64,000 nucleotides of DNA. It comes from Chitinophagales bacterium (GTDB lineage Bacteria; Bacteroidota; Bacteroidia; Chitinophagales; Chitinophagaceae). The DNA lies in assembly GCA_030832085.1 (NCBI GenBank), contig JAURJU010000048.1, positions 1 through 64,000 on the forward strand, written 5' to 3'. The notes beneath the pieces are model-generated. The model saw only the letters and a list, made by a program, of their open reading frames with translations, made no database searches and was not told where the DNA came from. Numbering within the stretch: the stretch's first letter is position 1; every line of letters begins with the position of its first letter. Positions 1 through 9,215 of the stretch are shown here, one piece after another. The translations under genes were made by a program, and so were the position numbers.

Positions 1-1044
1 AGGGAATTTTTCTTTTATCACCCTTTCCAGAAGATCTGAAGTGTATTGCTCACTTTCGAAATGGCCGATATCGGCCAAAAGCATTTTTCCTGCTGGGGTA
101 AAAAAATCATGGTAGCCAAGGTCTGCAGTGAAATACAGGTCTGCTTTTTGCTTTAAAGCACTGTGAATCATTGATTTACCCGAGCCACCACAAACTGCAA
201 TCCTTTGGATGGATTTGCCTGAAAATGCGCTGTGGCGGATGACGCCTGTCTTGAAAACGGATTTGATCCGTTCCAATACATCTTTTTCAGAAACTGGCGC
301 TGGCAATGTGCCTATCGCCCCGCCTCCCAGCTCAAGAAAGCGGTTTTCCAGCGGCACAATGTTATATGCCACCGTTTCATAGGGATGTGCAGCATTCAAT
401 GCCGAAATGATCTCCGCCTGCAAATGGACAGGAAAAATGAATTCCAGTTTCAATTCCTGTTCAAGATGGCGATTCCCCTCAGTTCCTGTGAATGGATTTG
501 CCCCCTTCAGCGCCCTGAAACTGCCTTCGCCAGCGCAGCTGAAACTGCATTCATCATAAAGCCCAATGGCCCCTGCCCCAACTTTGAAAAGGGCATTTTT
601 TACATTTTCTGCGTGATCTTTTGGAACATAAGTATTGAGTTGTCCATGGGTTCCAGGCAGGGGAGACAAGACCTGTATTTTTTCCAACCCCAGTCTGGAA
701 GCAATTTCGCCGTTCACCCCCCAGATGACATTGTCTAAATTGGTATGAATGGCGTACACTGCAATGCCGTGGCGAATGCATTCCAGCAACATCCTGGTTA
801 CAGGGTCGCCCGCATCGATTTTTTTAAGGCCTTTAAAAATGGGCGGGTGGTGAACCACAATCAGGTTGAATTTTTTTTCTATGGATTCTTTGATCACCTC
901 ATCAGTAAGGTCCAAAGCAATGATTGCCCCAAAACAATGGGTATTGGCATCTCCACATACCAATCCGCAGTTGTCATAGTCCTCCTGCAACCGAAGGGGT
1001 GCTATTGTTTCCAAAAAGTTAATTATATCAGCGATGTGTTGCAT
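1..1044 (-). CDS. Nif3-like dinuclear metal center protein (partial, runs off the window start)
   Basis: Own translation of the reverse strand from ATG at 1044: MQHIADIINFLETIAPLRLQEDYDNCGLVCGD...IVVHHPPIFKGLKKI...; Nif3/YbgI-type motifs. Not in the supplied ORF track because it is open at the window edge. Confidence 0.9.
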   Translation of the reverse strand, partial: MQHIADIINFLETIAPLRLQEDYDNCGLVCGDANTHCFGAIIALDLTDEVIKESIEKKFNLIVVHHPPIFKGLKKIDAGDPVTRMLLECIRHGIAVYAIHTNLDNVIWGVNGEIASRLGLEKIQVLSPLPGTHGQLNTYVPKDHAENVKNALFKVGAGAIGLYDECSFSCAGEGSFRALKGANPFTGTEGNRHLEQELKLEFIFPVHLQAEIISALNAAHPYETVAYNIVPLENRFLELGGGAIGTLPAPVSEKDVLERIKSVFKTGVIRHSAFSGKSIQRIAVCGGSGKSMIHSALKQKADLYFTADLGYHDFFTPAGKMLLADIGHFESEQYTSDLLERVIKEKFP

Positions 1045-1098
1045 TTATTTTCATTTTTGCAGGAATTGAAATTACTTTACTTTCTGAACAGCAAACCA

Positions 1099-1908
1099 TT
1101 GAAACATAGATTTTTATACTTTTTAGCGGTTTTTTTTTCCAGCCAGGCATTCTCGCAAAAAATTGTCCATGATTGGGAAAACTATGTTGCTTCCGTCAAT
1201 GGTAAACCTGTTTCGGTCAATGTTGACCTTGGTCTGTCATCATTTGCCCCTGTCAGAGAGGATTCGTTTGTCATCATCCTGCGGGTCAAGATGAATGCGG
1301 TAGGTACAAATGGAATGCCATCCCCTGCAGAAGAGGAAAGGTTGATACTCATGGAGGACGGTCTGGTGGAATTGCTTGCAAGGCAGTCGGGAGCAACGTT
1401 TGCGGGAAGGTTCACACAAAGGGGTATACGCGAATTTTATTTTTATGCTCCTGATACCATGGGATTTCGAAGGGCCGTGAACCAGGCCATGCAGCCATTC
1501 TCAGGACATGAATGGTTGAGTCAGGCTAAAAAAGACAAGCAATGGGAGAATTATTTCAATGTCCTTTATCCCGGCAAGTTAGACCTGTTCAGGATCCAGA
1601 GCCGAAGGAGCATGGATGCATTGCTGAAGTCATCACCCTTGAGGAAAGCACCATTGGATATCGATTATTTCTTTAGTTTTCGAAGCACTGAAAGCATGAA
1701 ACTCTTTCTGGGTGCGCCTGAAATGACAGCGTTTCAGGTTGTTTCACTTCCCGTCAATCCTCAAGCAGGGAAATCAAATTTGGAACTGGTCTTGAGGAGA
1801 AAGGCCAATCCTGATCAAGGGTGGATAGAAGCCCAACTTGTACCGCTTTTCAATCAGGCTCAGCGCGTGGGAGGAGAATTTTTGGGTTTTCAAGGCTCAG
1901 ATAAATAA
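1099..1908 (+). CDS. Secreted DUF695/RraB-like domain protein
   Basis: Downstream part of ORF 745..1908; TTG start at 1099 gives a signal-peptide-like N-terminus (MKHRFLYFLAVFFSSQAFSQ) then WENYVASVNGKPVSVNVDLGL typical of DUF695. The upstream part of the ORF is antisense to Nif3. Confidence 0.7.
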   Translation: MKHRFLYFLAVFFSSQAFSQKIVHDWENYVASVNGKPVSVNVDLGLSSFAPVREDSFVIILRVKMNAVGTNGMPSPAEEERLILMEDGLVELLARQSGATFAGRFTQRGIREFYFYAPDTMGFRRAVNQAMQPFSGHEWLSQAKKDKQWENYFNVLYPGKLDLFRIQSRRSMDALLKSSPLRKAPLDIDYFFSFRSTESMKLFLGAPEMTAFQVVSLPVNPQAGKSNLELVLRRKANPDQGWIEAQLVPLFNQAQRVGGEFLGFQGSDK

Positions 1909-2078
1909 AGAAGTTAACCATATGTGGTGTTGACCCCTTCATCCAATTCTTGGTATTGCCCATCGTGCAATTCTCTTTCAGGTGCTGCGCATGATATTTT
2001 TGGATCAAACAAAAAATACAGTTTCTCTGTTGTAAATTCGTAACGTTACACAACATCAATAACTACAACAAGCAAAGC

Positions 2079-2549
2079 ATGACAATTCAAAAAGGACAAG
2101 CTGCTCCCGACTTCAGCCTTTTCAATTCTGAAAAGAACAAGGTAAGCCTCGCCGATTACAAAGGAAAAAATCTTGTAATCCTCTTCTTTCCATTGGCTTT
2201 CACTGGTGTATGTACCACTGAACTTTGTTCCGTGCGCGACAACATGAATGTATACACATCCCTCAATGCAGAGGTGGTAGGTGTTTCAGTCGATTCACTC
2301 TTCAGCCTTGGTAAGTTCAAGGAAGAGCAACAGTTGAATTTCCCCTTGCTGTCTGATTTCAACAAAGAGGTGTCCCAGGCATATGGTGCCTTCTATGATG
2401 AGTTTGTACTCGACATGAAAGGTGTTTCACGCAGGGCTGCATTTGTTGTGGACAAAGAAGGCATTGTTCAATATGCAGAAGTACTGGAAAGCGCCGGTGA
2501 CCTTCCTAATTTTGATGCCATCAAGGAAACCCTTTCAGGACTTAACTGA
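2079..2549 (+). CDS. Peroxiredoxin (AhpC/TSA family, AhpE/BCP-like)
   Basis: APDFSLFNSEKNKVSLADYKGKNLVILFFPLAFTGVCTTELC peroxidatic Cys motif. Confidence 0.92.
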   Translation: MTIQKGQAAPDFSLFNSEKNKVSLADYKGKNLVILFFPLAFTGVCTTELCSVRDNMNVYTSLNAEVVGVSVDSLFSLGKFKEEQQLNFPLLSDFNKEVSQAYGAFYDEFVLDMKGVSRRAAFVVDKEGIVQYAEVLESAGDLPNFDAIKETLSGLN

Positions 2550-2551
2550 TA

Positions 2552-3721
2552 TCAAAGGACCTGAACAATCAGAAACTTGAGGTAATTGGTATTCTCCAAT
2601 CCCCTGACAATTGGATGGTCTGGGGATTGTGATTGAAACACCACTTGCCTCAGGTTTCTTTTTGCATCTTTGGCTGCCATCTCAATGGTTTGATAGAAGA
2701 CATCAGGCTGAACCAAATTGGTACAAGAGGAAGTCACCAAAAATCCACCTGGTTTCAGCAGTTTCATACCCCTGAGATTGATTTCCTTGTATCCCCCAAT
2801 GGCATTCTGCACATTCTCACGGGTTTTGGTAAATGAGGGTGGATCCAACATCACCACATCCCATTTCTTTTCCTCTTTGCTCCATTGTTTCAGGGCATCG
2901 AATGCGTTGATGGCCTGAAAACTGATGTTGTCCAACTTGTTCAATTTCGCATTTTCTCTTGCCTGCTCTACGGCATTTTCAGAAATATCCAACCCCAGCA
3001 CATGCTTGGCTCCGTAGCTGGCCGCATGGATTTCAAATGTACCGGTATAGCAAAAGGCGCCAAGCACATCTGCACCTTTTACAATGTGTTCGATGGCCCT
3101 ACGGTTGTCGCGCTGATCGAGGAAATACCCGGTTTTTTGCCCTTTTTCCACATCGACCAAAAATTGCAGTCCATTTTCAACAATTGGAATCTTGGTATCA
3201 AATGGGGAGGATAAAAATCCTTTTTTCTGTTCCAATCCCTCCAGCTCCCGGACGGCCACATCATTTCTTTCATAAATGCCTTTGGGTGAGAAAATCTTTT
3301 CAAGGGCCTCGACAATTTCATTTTTCCATTTATCGATTCCAAGCGTCAACGACTGCAGTACAAAATAGTCATTGAACTTATCAATGATCAGTTGCGGCAA
3401 TCCATCGGCCTCGCCAAAGATCAACCTGCAATTCTCCGTAAATCCTATTTTTTTTCTGTATTCCCATGCTGCTGAAATCCGATTGTGAAAGAATGCAGCG
3501 TTGATTTCTTCTGATTTATTCCTGGTAAGCAACCTGACTGGTATTCTTGAGACAGGGTTGATATAGCCCCTTCCAATAAACTTGTGGTCATGGGTATAGA
3601 CATCGGCGATGTCACCTGCCACCAGTTCGTCATCAACAAGGTCAATCTCGTTGGAGAATATCCAAGGATGACCGCTGGCTACCCTGTTGCTGATTTTTCT
3701 ATTTAATACCACTTTCTTCAT
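2552..3721 (-). CDS. Class I SAM-dependent rRNA (cytosine-C5) methyltransferase, RlmI-like
   Basis: MKKVVLNRKISNRVASGHPWIFSNEI (PUA-like N-terminus), VLGAFCYTGTFEIHAASYGAKHVLGLDIS, VVMLDPPSF. Start at 3721 preferred over ORF start 4075: it matches the family N-terminus and has TACCTTTG 4 nt upstream. Confidence 0.9.
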   Translation of the reverse strand: MKKVVLNRKISNRVASGHPWIFSNEIDLVDDELVAGDIADVYTHDHKFIGRGYINPVSRIPVRLLTRNKSEEINAAFFHNRISAAWEYRKKIGFTENCRLIFGEADGLPQLIIDKFNDYFVLQSLTLGIDKWKNEIVEALEKIFSPKGIYERNDVAVRELEGLEQKKGFLSSPFDTKIPIVENGLQFLVDVEKGQKTGYFLDQRDNRRAIEHIVKGADVLGAFCYTGTFEIHAASYGAKHVLGLDISENAVEQARENAKLNKLDNISFQAINAFDALKQWSKEEKKWDVVMLDPPSFTKTRENVQNAIGGYKEINLRGMKLLKPGGFLVTSSCTNLVQPDVFYQTIEMAAKDAKRNLRQVVFQSQSPDHPIVRGLENTNYLKFLIVQVL

Positions 3722-3848
3722 GCTGCAAAGGTAAACTTTCATCGAAAAGGCAGAAATTTGCATTTCAAAGCTAAAAAATGCGACAATTTGGCTCATTCTT
3801 GGAGGATGGCAAGCCATTTGAAGCACATCAATAGCAAATTCAAATACC

Positions 3849-4376
3849 ATGGAAGAAAATGAAATGACGCAACAAGAAGAGCAGGTCCCTGTGGAAAACA
3901 GTGAAAATGAAGCCACGGAAACCCTTTCCGAAACCGAACAATTGAAATTGGAGGTTGAAGAGCATAAGGCCAAATTCATTCGCCTGTATGCAGAATTTGA
4001 TAATTTCAAAAGGAGAAATGCCAAGGAGCGGGTTGAATTGATCCAGACTGCTGGAAGGGATGTGCTGCAGTCCATGCTGGAAGTAATGGACGACTGTGAC
4101 AGGGCTGAAAAGCAAATGCAAACCAGCGATGACCTTCAGCAGATCAAGCAAGGCATCGGGCTTGTTTTCACCAAGTTCAGGAATACCCTGCAGGCCAAGG
4201 GGGTAAAAGAAATGAAGAGCATTGGGGAGGAATTCAACCCCGATTTTCATGAGGCCATCACCGAAATTCCTGTCAACGACCCTGGAATGAAGGGCAAGGT
4301 AGTCGATGAGGTGGAAAAAGGGTATACGCTCAATGAGAAGATCATTCGATATTCAAAAGTGGTGGTAGGAAAATAA
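3849..4376 (+). CDS. grpE: Nucleotide exchange factor GrpE
   Basis: Coiled-coil N-terminus, YAEFDNFKRRNAKER, NPDFHEAI; directly upstream of dnaJ. Confidence 0.95.
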   Translation: MEENEMTQQEEQVPVENSENEATETLSETEQLKLEVEEHKAKFIRLYAEFDNFKRRNAKERVELIQTAGRDVLQSMLEVMDDCDRAEKQMQTSDDLQQIKQGIGLVFTKFRNTLQAKGVKEMKSIGEEFNPDFHEAITEIPVNDPGMKGKVVDEVEKGYTLNEKIIRYSKVVVGK

Positions 4377-4403
4377 ATGGCCCAGGCCAACTAAACAGCA
4401 AAT

Positions 4404-5570
4404 ATGTCCAAACGCGATTATTACGAAATACTTGGGGTTTCTAAATCCTCTTCTGCAGACGAAATCAAAAAGGCATACCGCAAGGTAGCCATGCAGTTTC
4501 ACCCGGACCGGAATCCTGGCGACAAGGCTGCAGAGGAAAAGTTCAAGGAGGCTGCTGAGGCCTACGAGGTGCTGAGCGACCAAGACAAAAAGGCCCAATA
4601 TGATCGATATGGACATGCAGGTGTAAACAGCCGCGGTGGCGGTTTTGGCGGTGGCCAGGGAATGAACATGGATGACATCTTCAGCAATTTTGGAGATATT
4701 TTTGGGGATGATATTTTCGGTGGCTTTTTTGGTGGCGGAGGACGTCAGCGTGGCGGTGGTGCAAGGGCAAGAGGCACCCGGGGAAGCAATCTTCGCATCA
4801 AGTTGAAGATGAATTATGAGGAAATTGCCAAAGGCGCCAGCAAGACTGTTAAGGTAAAAAAATACACCGGTTGCACTTCCTGCGGAGGTTCTGGTGCAAA
4901 GGATAAAAACGCAGTACAGTCATGTGGAACCTGTGGGGGCAGTGGCCAGGTTAGAAAGGTGACCAATACCTTCCTGGGCCAGATGCAGACGGTTGGCACC
5001 TGCCCAACATGCAATGGTGAAGGGTCTACCATCACCAGCAAGTGTGCTTCGTGCAAGGGCGAAGGACGTGTTTATACAGAAGAAACAATTTCCATTGATA
5101 TTCCTGCGGGCGTTCAGGATGGAATGCAACTGAGCCTCAGTGGCAAAGGAAACGCAGGTGAACGTGGCGGGTCACCCGGAGACCTGATCGTGTTGATTGA
5201 GGAGGAGCAACATGCAGAATTGCAACGCGACAACCTAAATGTCATCTATGACATGCACATCAGCTTCCCTGATGCCGTTTTTGGGGCACACCTGGAAGTC
5301 CCAACCATTGATGGCAGGGCCAAGATCAAGATTCCTCCTGGCACACAAGGCGGAAAAATTTTCAGGCTGAAAGGCAAGGGGTTTCCTTCCGTCAATTCAT
5401 ATGAAAAGGGTGACCAGCTGATCCATGTCAACGTATGGGTGCCCCAGGAACTGTCTGCTGCGGAAAAGGAAATGGTGGAGAAAATGAAGGATGCCAAAAA
5501 TTTCCAGCCACAACCGGATAAAAATGAGAAGAGCTTTTTTTCCAAGATCAAGGAAATGTTCGGCTCTTAG
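4404..5570 (+). CDS. dnaJ: Molecular chaperone DnaJ
   Basis: J-domain with HPD, G/F-rich region, four CxxCxGxG zinc motifs. Confidence 0.98.
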   Translation: MSKRDYYEILGVSKSSSADEIKKAYRKVAMQFHPDRNPGDKAAEEKFKEAAEAYEVLSDQDKKAQYDRYGHAGVNSRGGGFGGGQGMNMDDIFSNFGDIFGDDIFGGFFGGGGRQRGGGARARGTRGSNLRIKLKMNYEEIAKGASKTVKVKKYTGCTSCGGSGAKDKNAVQSCGTCGGSGQVRKVTNTFLGQMQTVGTCPTCNGEGSTITSKCASCKGEGRVYTEETISIDIPAGVQDGMQLSLSGKGNAGERGGSPGDLIVLIEEEQHAELQRDNLNVIYDMHISFPDAVFGAHLEVPTIDGRAKIKIPPGTQGGKIFRLKGKGFPSVNSYEKGDQLIHVNVWVPQELSAAEKEMVEKMKDAKNFQPQPDKNEKSFFSKIKEMFGS

Positions 5571-5582
5571 CAACAAAATTGC

Positions 5583-6116
5583 TTATTCCGCTATCTGCAT
5601 GATTTCGTCGATGTTTCGGCCAAATCCGTTGTAATCAAGGCCATAGCCCACTACAAATAAATTAGGGATTTCGAACCCCATATAATCTATCACTATGGGA
5701 AACCGTGTAGCCTCCTTCTTGTGGAGCAATGCACATACTTTGAGGGAACGTGGCTGTTGGTGTATCAACTGTGGCAGAAATTCAGACAGTGTTTTACCTG
5801 TATCAACAATGTCTTCCACGATGATTACATCCCTTTCAAAAACATCTGTTTCCAGGCCGATGGCTGTGATGACTGACCCTGTTGACTTTGTTCCCTTGTA
5901 GGACGCGAGCTTGATGAAACTGATTTCTGCCGGTATTTCTATCTTTTTGAAAAGATCAGAAGCGAACATGAATGATCCGTTGAGGATGGCAATAAAAAGC
6001 GGTTTTTTGCCATCATAATCAGCATTGATCTTCTCTGCCATGCGCGCAATGGCATTGGAGATTTCCGCTTTGCCTAAAAAAGGAACAAAAGTCTTGTCCA
6101 GAACCTGTTTTTTCAT
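5583..6116 (-). CDS. hpt: Hypoxanthine phosphoribosyltransferase
   Basis: DVIIVEDIVDTGKTL PRPP-binding motif; VGYGLDYNGFGRN. Confidence 0.95.
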   Translation of the reverse strand: MKKQVLDKTFVPFLGKAEISNAIARMAEKINADYDGKKPLFIAILNGSFMFASDLFKKIEIPAEISFIKLASYKGTKSTGSVITAIGLETDVFERDVIIVEDIVDTGKTLSEFLPQLIHQQPRSLKVCALLHKKEATRFPIVIDYMGFEIPNLFVVGYGLDYNGFGRNIDEIMQIAE

Positions 6117-6117
6117 T

Positions 6118-6945
6118 TTATTTTTTTGGAATCTTGATTGCTTGACCTACCTGCAATGCATCTTTTTTCAAGTGGTTTGCCTTTTTGAGGGCATCTACCG
6201 TAGTATGAAATTTTTTCGAAAGGCTGTAAAGCGAATCCCCGGCCTTGACATGGTAAGTTTTTTTGAACCTGATTTTTCTGCTTGATTTTTTGTCCTTTTT
6301 GGAGACATATGGCGCAGCATCCTCATCTGCTGCTAACGGGTTGAAACCTTTGGTCATGGGCTGCAGTGGCGTATTCCTGATTTTTTCAAGGTATGCAGCC
6401 ATGTCCTTTTTCTTGCCGTTTCCGTTAAATTGATTGAGATCGTTCAGCTGGTATCCTTCGATGTATTTGATCAGTGTCTCTGCATAAACGGGATTGGTGG
6501 CGTATCCTGCCTTTTTCAATCCCCACGCCCATGCAGCATAATCGTTCGCATCGTATTCAAAAAGGAAAGCATAACGGGGCTGTGATTTCAGGTAATTGGA
6601 ATGATCAAGGTAGGAATCCTCTGCTGTTTCATATTTCCTGAAACATTCACCCGTTGCATCATCATCATGAAATACCTTTTCCCCTGTCCAGCTGCTTTTG
6701 CACTTGATGCCAAAATGGTTGTTGGACCGCAGTACAAGATCACTTTGTCCGGCATTGGTTTCATGGATGCCTTGGGCAATTTTGATGGAAGCAGGTATCC
6801 CTGTCCTGCCCATTTCCTTTACTGCTAGTTCTGCGTAGGTTTCAATGTATTTGATGATGTTCTCATTGGGTGCTTCCTGTGCCAACAAAGATTGGATGGA
6901 AAAAACGATTGCTGCTGTTGTCAAATATATTTTTTTCAACTTCAT
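6118..6945 (-). CDS. Secreted glucosaminidase-domain protein with C-terminal LysM
   Basis: Signal peptide; GIPASIKIAQGIHETNAGQSDL...NNHFGIKC; C-terminal YHVKAGDSLYSLSKKFHTTVDALKKANHL LysM. Confidence 0.92.
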   Translation of the reverse strand: MKLKKIYLTTAAIVFSIQSLLAQEAPNENIIKYIETYAELAVKEMGRTGIPASIKIAQGIHETNAGQSDLVLRSNNHFGIKCKSSWTGEKVFHDDDATGECFRKYETAEDSYLDHSNYLKSQPRYAFLFEYDANDYAAWAWGLKKAGYATNPVYAETLIKYIEGYQLNDLNQFNGNGKKKDMAAYLEKIRNTPLQPMTKGFNPLAADEDAAPYVSKKDKKSSRKIRFKKTYHVKAGDSLYSLSKKFHTTVDALKKANHLKKDALQVGQAIKIPKK

Positions 6946-6950
6946 GCCAT

Positions 6951-7613
6951 TTATTTTTTACAAAGGATGGTCAGCCCATCCCTTACGGTCAACATAACTT
7001 TTTCTACCCTTTCGTCTTGCCGAATGTATGCATTGAAAGCGGCGATGGCTTTCGCGCTCTTTCCGGTGATGTTTTCTTTCAGTACTTCGCCGTGAAACAA
7101 TACGTTGTCTACAATGAAAAAAGAGCCTGCCTTCATTCCGTCAATCAATGCGAGATAATAGGTCAGGTATCCTGTTTTGTCTGCATCAATAAACACCAGG
7201 TCCCAATCTTCATGAATACTGGGCAACAAGGATGCTGCATCTCCCACGTGCATTTCAATCTGGTCTTTGTATGCACTCCTGTTGAAATAGTTTTGTGCCG
7301 TTTCAGCATCGGCTTCCCTTTTTTCAATGGTGTGCAAAATTCCATTTTCAGCCAGTCCTTTTGCGAGACAGAGCGCACTATAACCGGTAAAGCTGCCAAT
7401 TTCCAGGATTCTTTTTGGCTTGATCATCCTGCTCATCATGGCAAGGAAATTACCCTGCAATGGGCCACTGATCATGTGTGGTTCAGCATGGTTTTCCACC
7501 GTATGCGCATGAATTTCCTGCAGCAGTTCATCTGTTGTCGAACTGTTGTACAGTGCATAATCATTTGCGGCAGAAAGAATGAATTCCATTGATTGCAAAA
7601 CTACATCCTTCAT
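6951..7613 (-). CDS. O-methyltransferase (class I SAM-dependent, caffeoyl-CoA OMT-like)
   Basis: RILEIGSFTGYSALCLAKGL, WDLVFIDADKTGYLTYY. Confidence 0.92.
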   Translation of the reverse strand: MKDVVLQSMEFILSAANDYALYNSSTTDELLQEIHAHTVENHAEPHMISGPLQGNFLAMMSRMIKPKRILEIGSFTGYSALCLAKGLAENGILHTIEKREADAETAQNYFNRSAYKDQIEMHVGDAASLLPSIHEDWDLVFIDADKTGYLTYYLALIDGMKAGSFFIVDNVLFHGEVLKENITGKSAKAIAAFNAYIRQDERVEKVMLTVRDGLTILCKK

Positions 7614-7659
7614 TCCTTAGTGGCAAGGAACAACTGTTGTTAAAAAGCGAAAATTTTAA

Positions 7660-9159
7660 CTAGGATTTCTTGGAGATCATTGTCAGCCCCAGGAACGTGA
7701 GCAGACCATTGATCAGCAACATTTCAAATCCAATTTGGTATCCATTGAACCAGACCGCTGCATTTTTACCCAGAAAATAACAGGCTGCGGGAGCAACAAG
7801 GCAAATTGCAGTGACACCATAGCCCGATCCCAACGTCCTTTTTGTCAAAATTCCAAAGCCAAACAATCCCAACAATGGACCATATGTGTACCCGGCCAGA
7901 TCCAGGATAATACCGATGATCGATTTGTTGTCAATCCATTTGAACAGCATGATGCAGAGCAGAAAAACAACTGCAAAACTCAGGTGAACAAATATTCTTG
8001 TCTTTTTTTGTGCATCCTCTGAAAGTCCTTCCTTTCTTCTGATGCCAAGAATATCAATGCAAAAGGATGAAGTCAGCGCAGTAAGTGCTCCATCAGCGCT
8101 GGGGAACAAGGCCGAGATCAGTGCGATGATGAAAATGATGCCTATGGCTGGTGGTAGATGGAAAAGCGCAATGGTGGGGAATAAATCATCACCAATTACG
8201 TTCTTGCCTTCAAACAGCAATTGCTTGCCATCATATACCGCACCTTTATCGGTAAGATAGAGGTAAAGCAGTCCTCCCAATACCAAAAAAAGCAAGTTGA
8301 CCACCACCATGATTGTGGTAAAGGTGAAAATGTTTTTTTGTGAATCCTTCATGGTCCTGACACTGATGTTTTTTTGCATCATCTCCTGGTCAAGCCCTGT
8401 CATGGCAATGGCTATCACTGCACCACCAATGATATTTTTCAAAAAGAAAGCCTTGTTGTTGATGTCCGTTTCAAATATTTTGGTGTAACCTTTTTCGGAC
8501 ATGATGTTCAGGGCTTGTCCGAGGGAGAGGTCAAGATTGGAAAGGATATAAAAAAGGCAGATGACCAGGCCAACCAGCATAAAGCTGGTCTGTAAGGTAT
8601 CGGTATATACGATTGTTTTTACACCACCTTTCCAGGTATATAGGAGGATCATCAGCAAAATCAATGCTGCAGTGAATACAAAAGGCACATTCATTTTGTC
8701 GAGGATGAAAATTTGCAGGACATTGATGACCAGAAACAGTCTCGCTGTAGCACCAAATGTTCTGGAGATGATGAAAAACAATGCCCCTGTTTTATAGCTT
8801 TCCTTGCCAAAACGTTGGTCGAGATAGTGGTAAATGGAAGTGAGGTTAAGTTTGTAGTACAATGGGATCAATACATATGCGATGGCGAGGTAACCAAATA
8901 CATACCCTATGATCACCTGGAAATAAGCGAAACCGTTGAATCCTGTAGCACCGACATTACCGACAGTTCCTGGAACTGAAACAAATGTAACACCCGACAA
9001 TGATGTTCCGATCATGCCAAAAGCAACCAGCATCCAATTTGAATTTCGATTCCCTATGAAAAAGGACTCATTGGTGGCATTCCTTGCAGTGTACATGGCC
9101 ACACCCAATAAAAGGATAAAATACCCCAAAACAAAAGAAAAAAGCAGTAAAGGAGACAT
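7660..9159 (-). CDS. Sodium:solute symporter family protein
   Basis: Multiple TM segments; SLSGVTFVSVPG, ATARLFLVINVLQ, LFPSADGALTALTSSF; SSS family. Confidence 0.9.
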   Translation of the reverse strand: MSPLLLFSFVLGYFILLLGVAMYTARNATNESFFIGNRNSNWMLVAFGMIGTSLSGVTFVSVPGTVGNVGATGFNGFAYFQVIIGYVFGYLAIAYVLIPLYYKLNLTSIYHYLDQRFGKESYKTGALFFIISRTFGATARLFLVINVLQIFILDKMNVPFVFTAALILLMILLYTWKGGVKTIVYTDTLQTSFMLVGLVICLFYILSNLDLSLGQALNIMSEKGYTKIFETDINNKAFFLKNIIGGAVIAIAMTGLDQEMMQKNISVRTMKDSQKNIFTFTTIMVVVNLLFLVLGGLLYLYLTDKGAVYDGKQLLFEGKNVIGDDLFPTIALFHLPPAIGIIFIIALISALFPSADGALTALTSSFCIDILGIRRKEGLSEDAQKKTRIFVHLSFAVVFLLCIMLFKWIDNKSIIGIILDLAGYTYGPLLGLFGFGILTKRTLGSGYGVTAICLVAPAACYFLGKNAAVWFNGYQIGFEMLLINGLLTFLGLTMISKKS

Positions 9160-9215
9160 GATTTTCCAGTTAAGACAGCAAGGTAATGCATTTAAAAAAA
9201 ATATACTTTTGGGGT

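Noticed and set aside
232-738. 168-aa plus-strand ORF at the window start
   Set aside because: Antisense to a well-supported Nif3-like gene (1..1044, minus); composition typical of a shadow ORF.
2959-3375. 138-aa plus-strand ORF as an overlapping gene
   Set aside because: Lies wholly antisense to the RlmI-like methyltransferase without promoter or domain support.
6870-7592. 240-aa plus-strand ORF
   Set aside because: Antisense to the O-methyltransferase and the glucosaminidase gene start; Cys/Phe-rich shadow translation.
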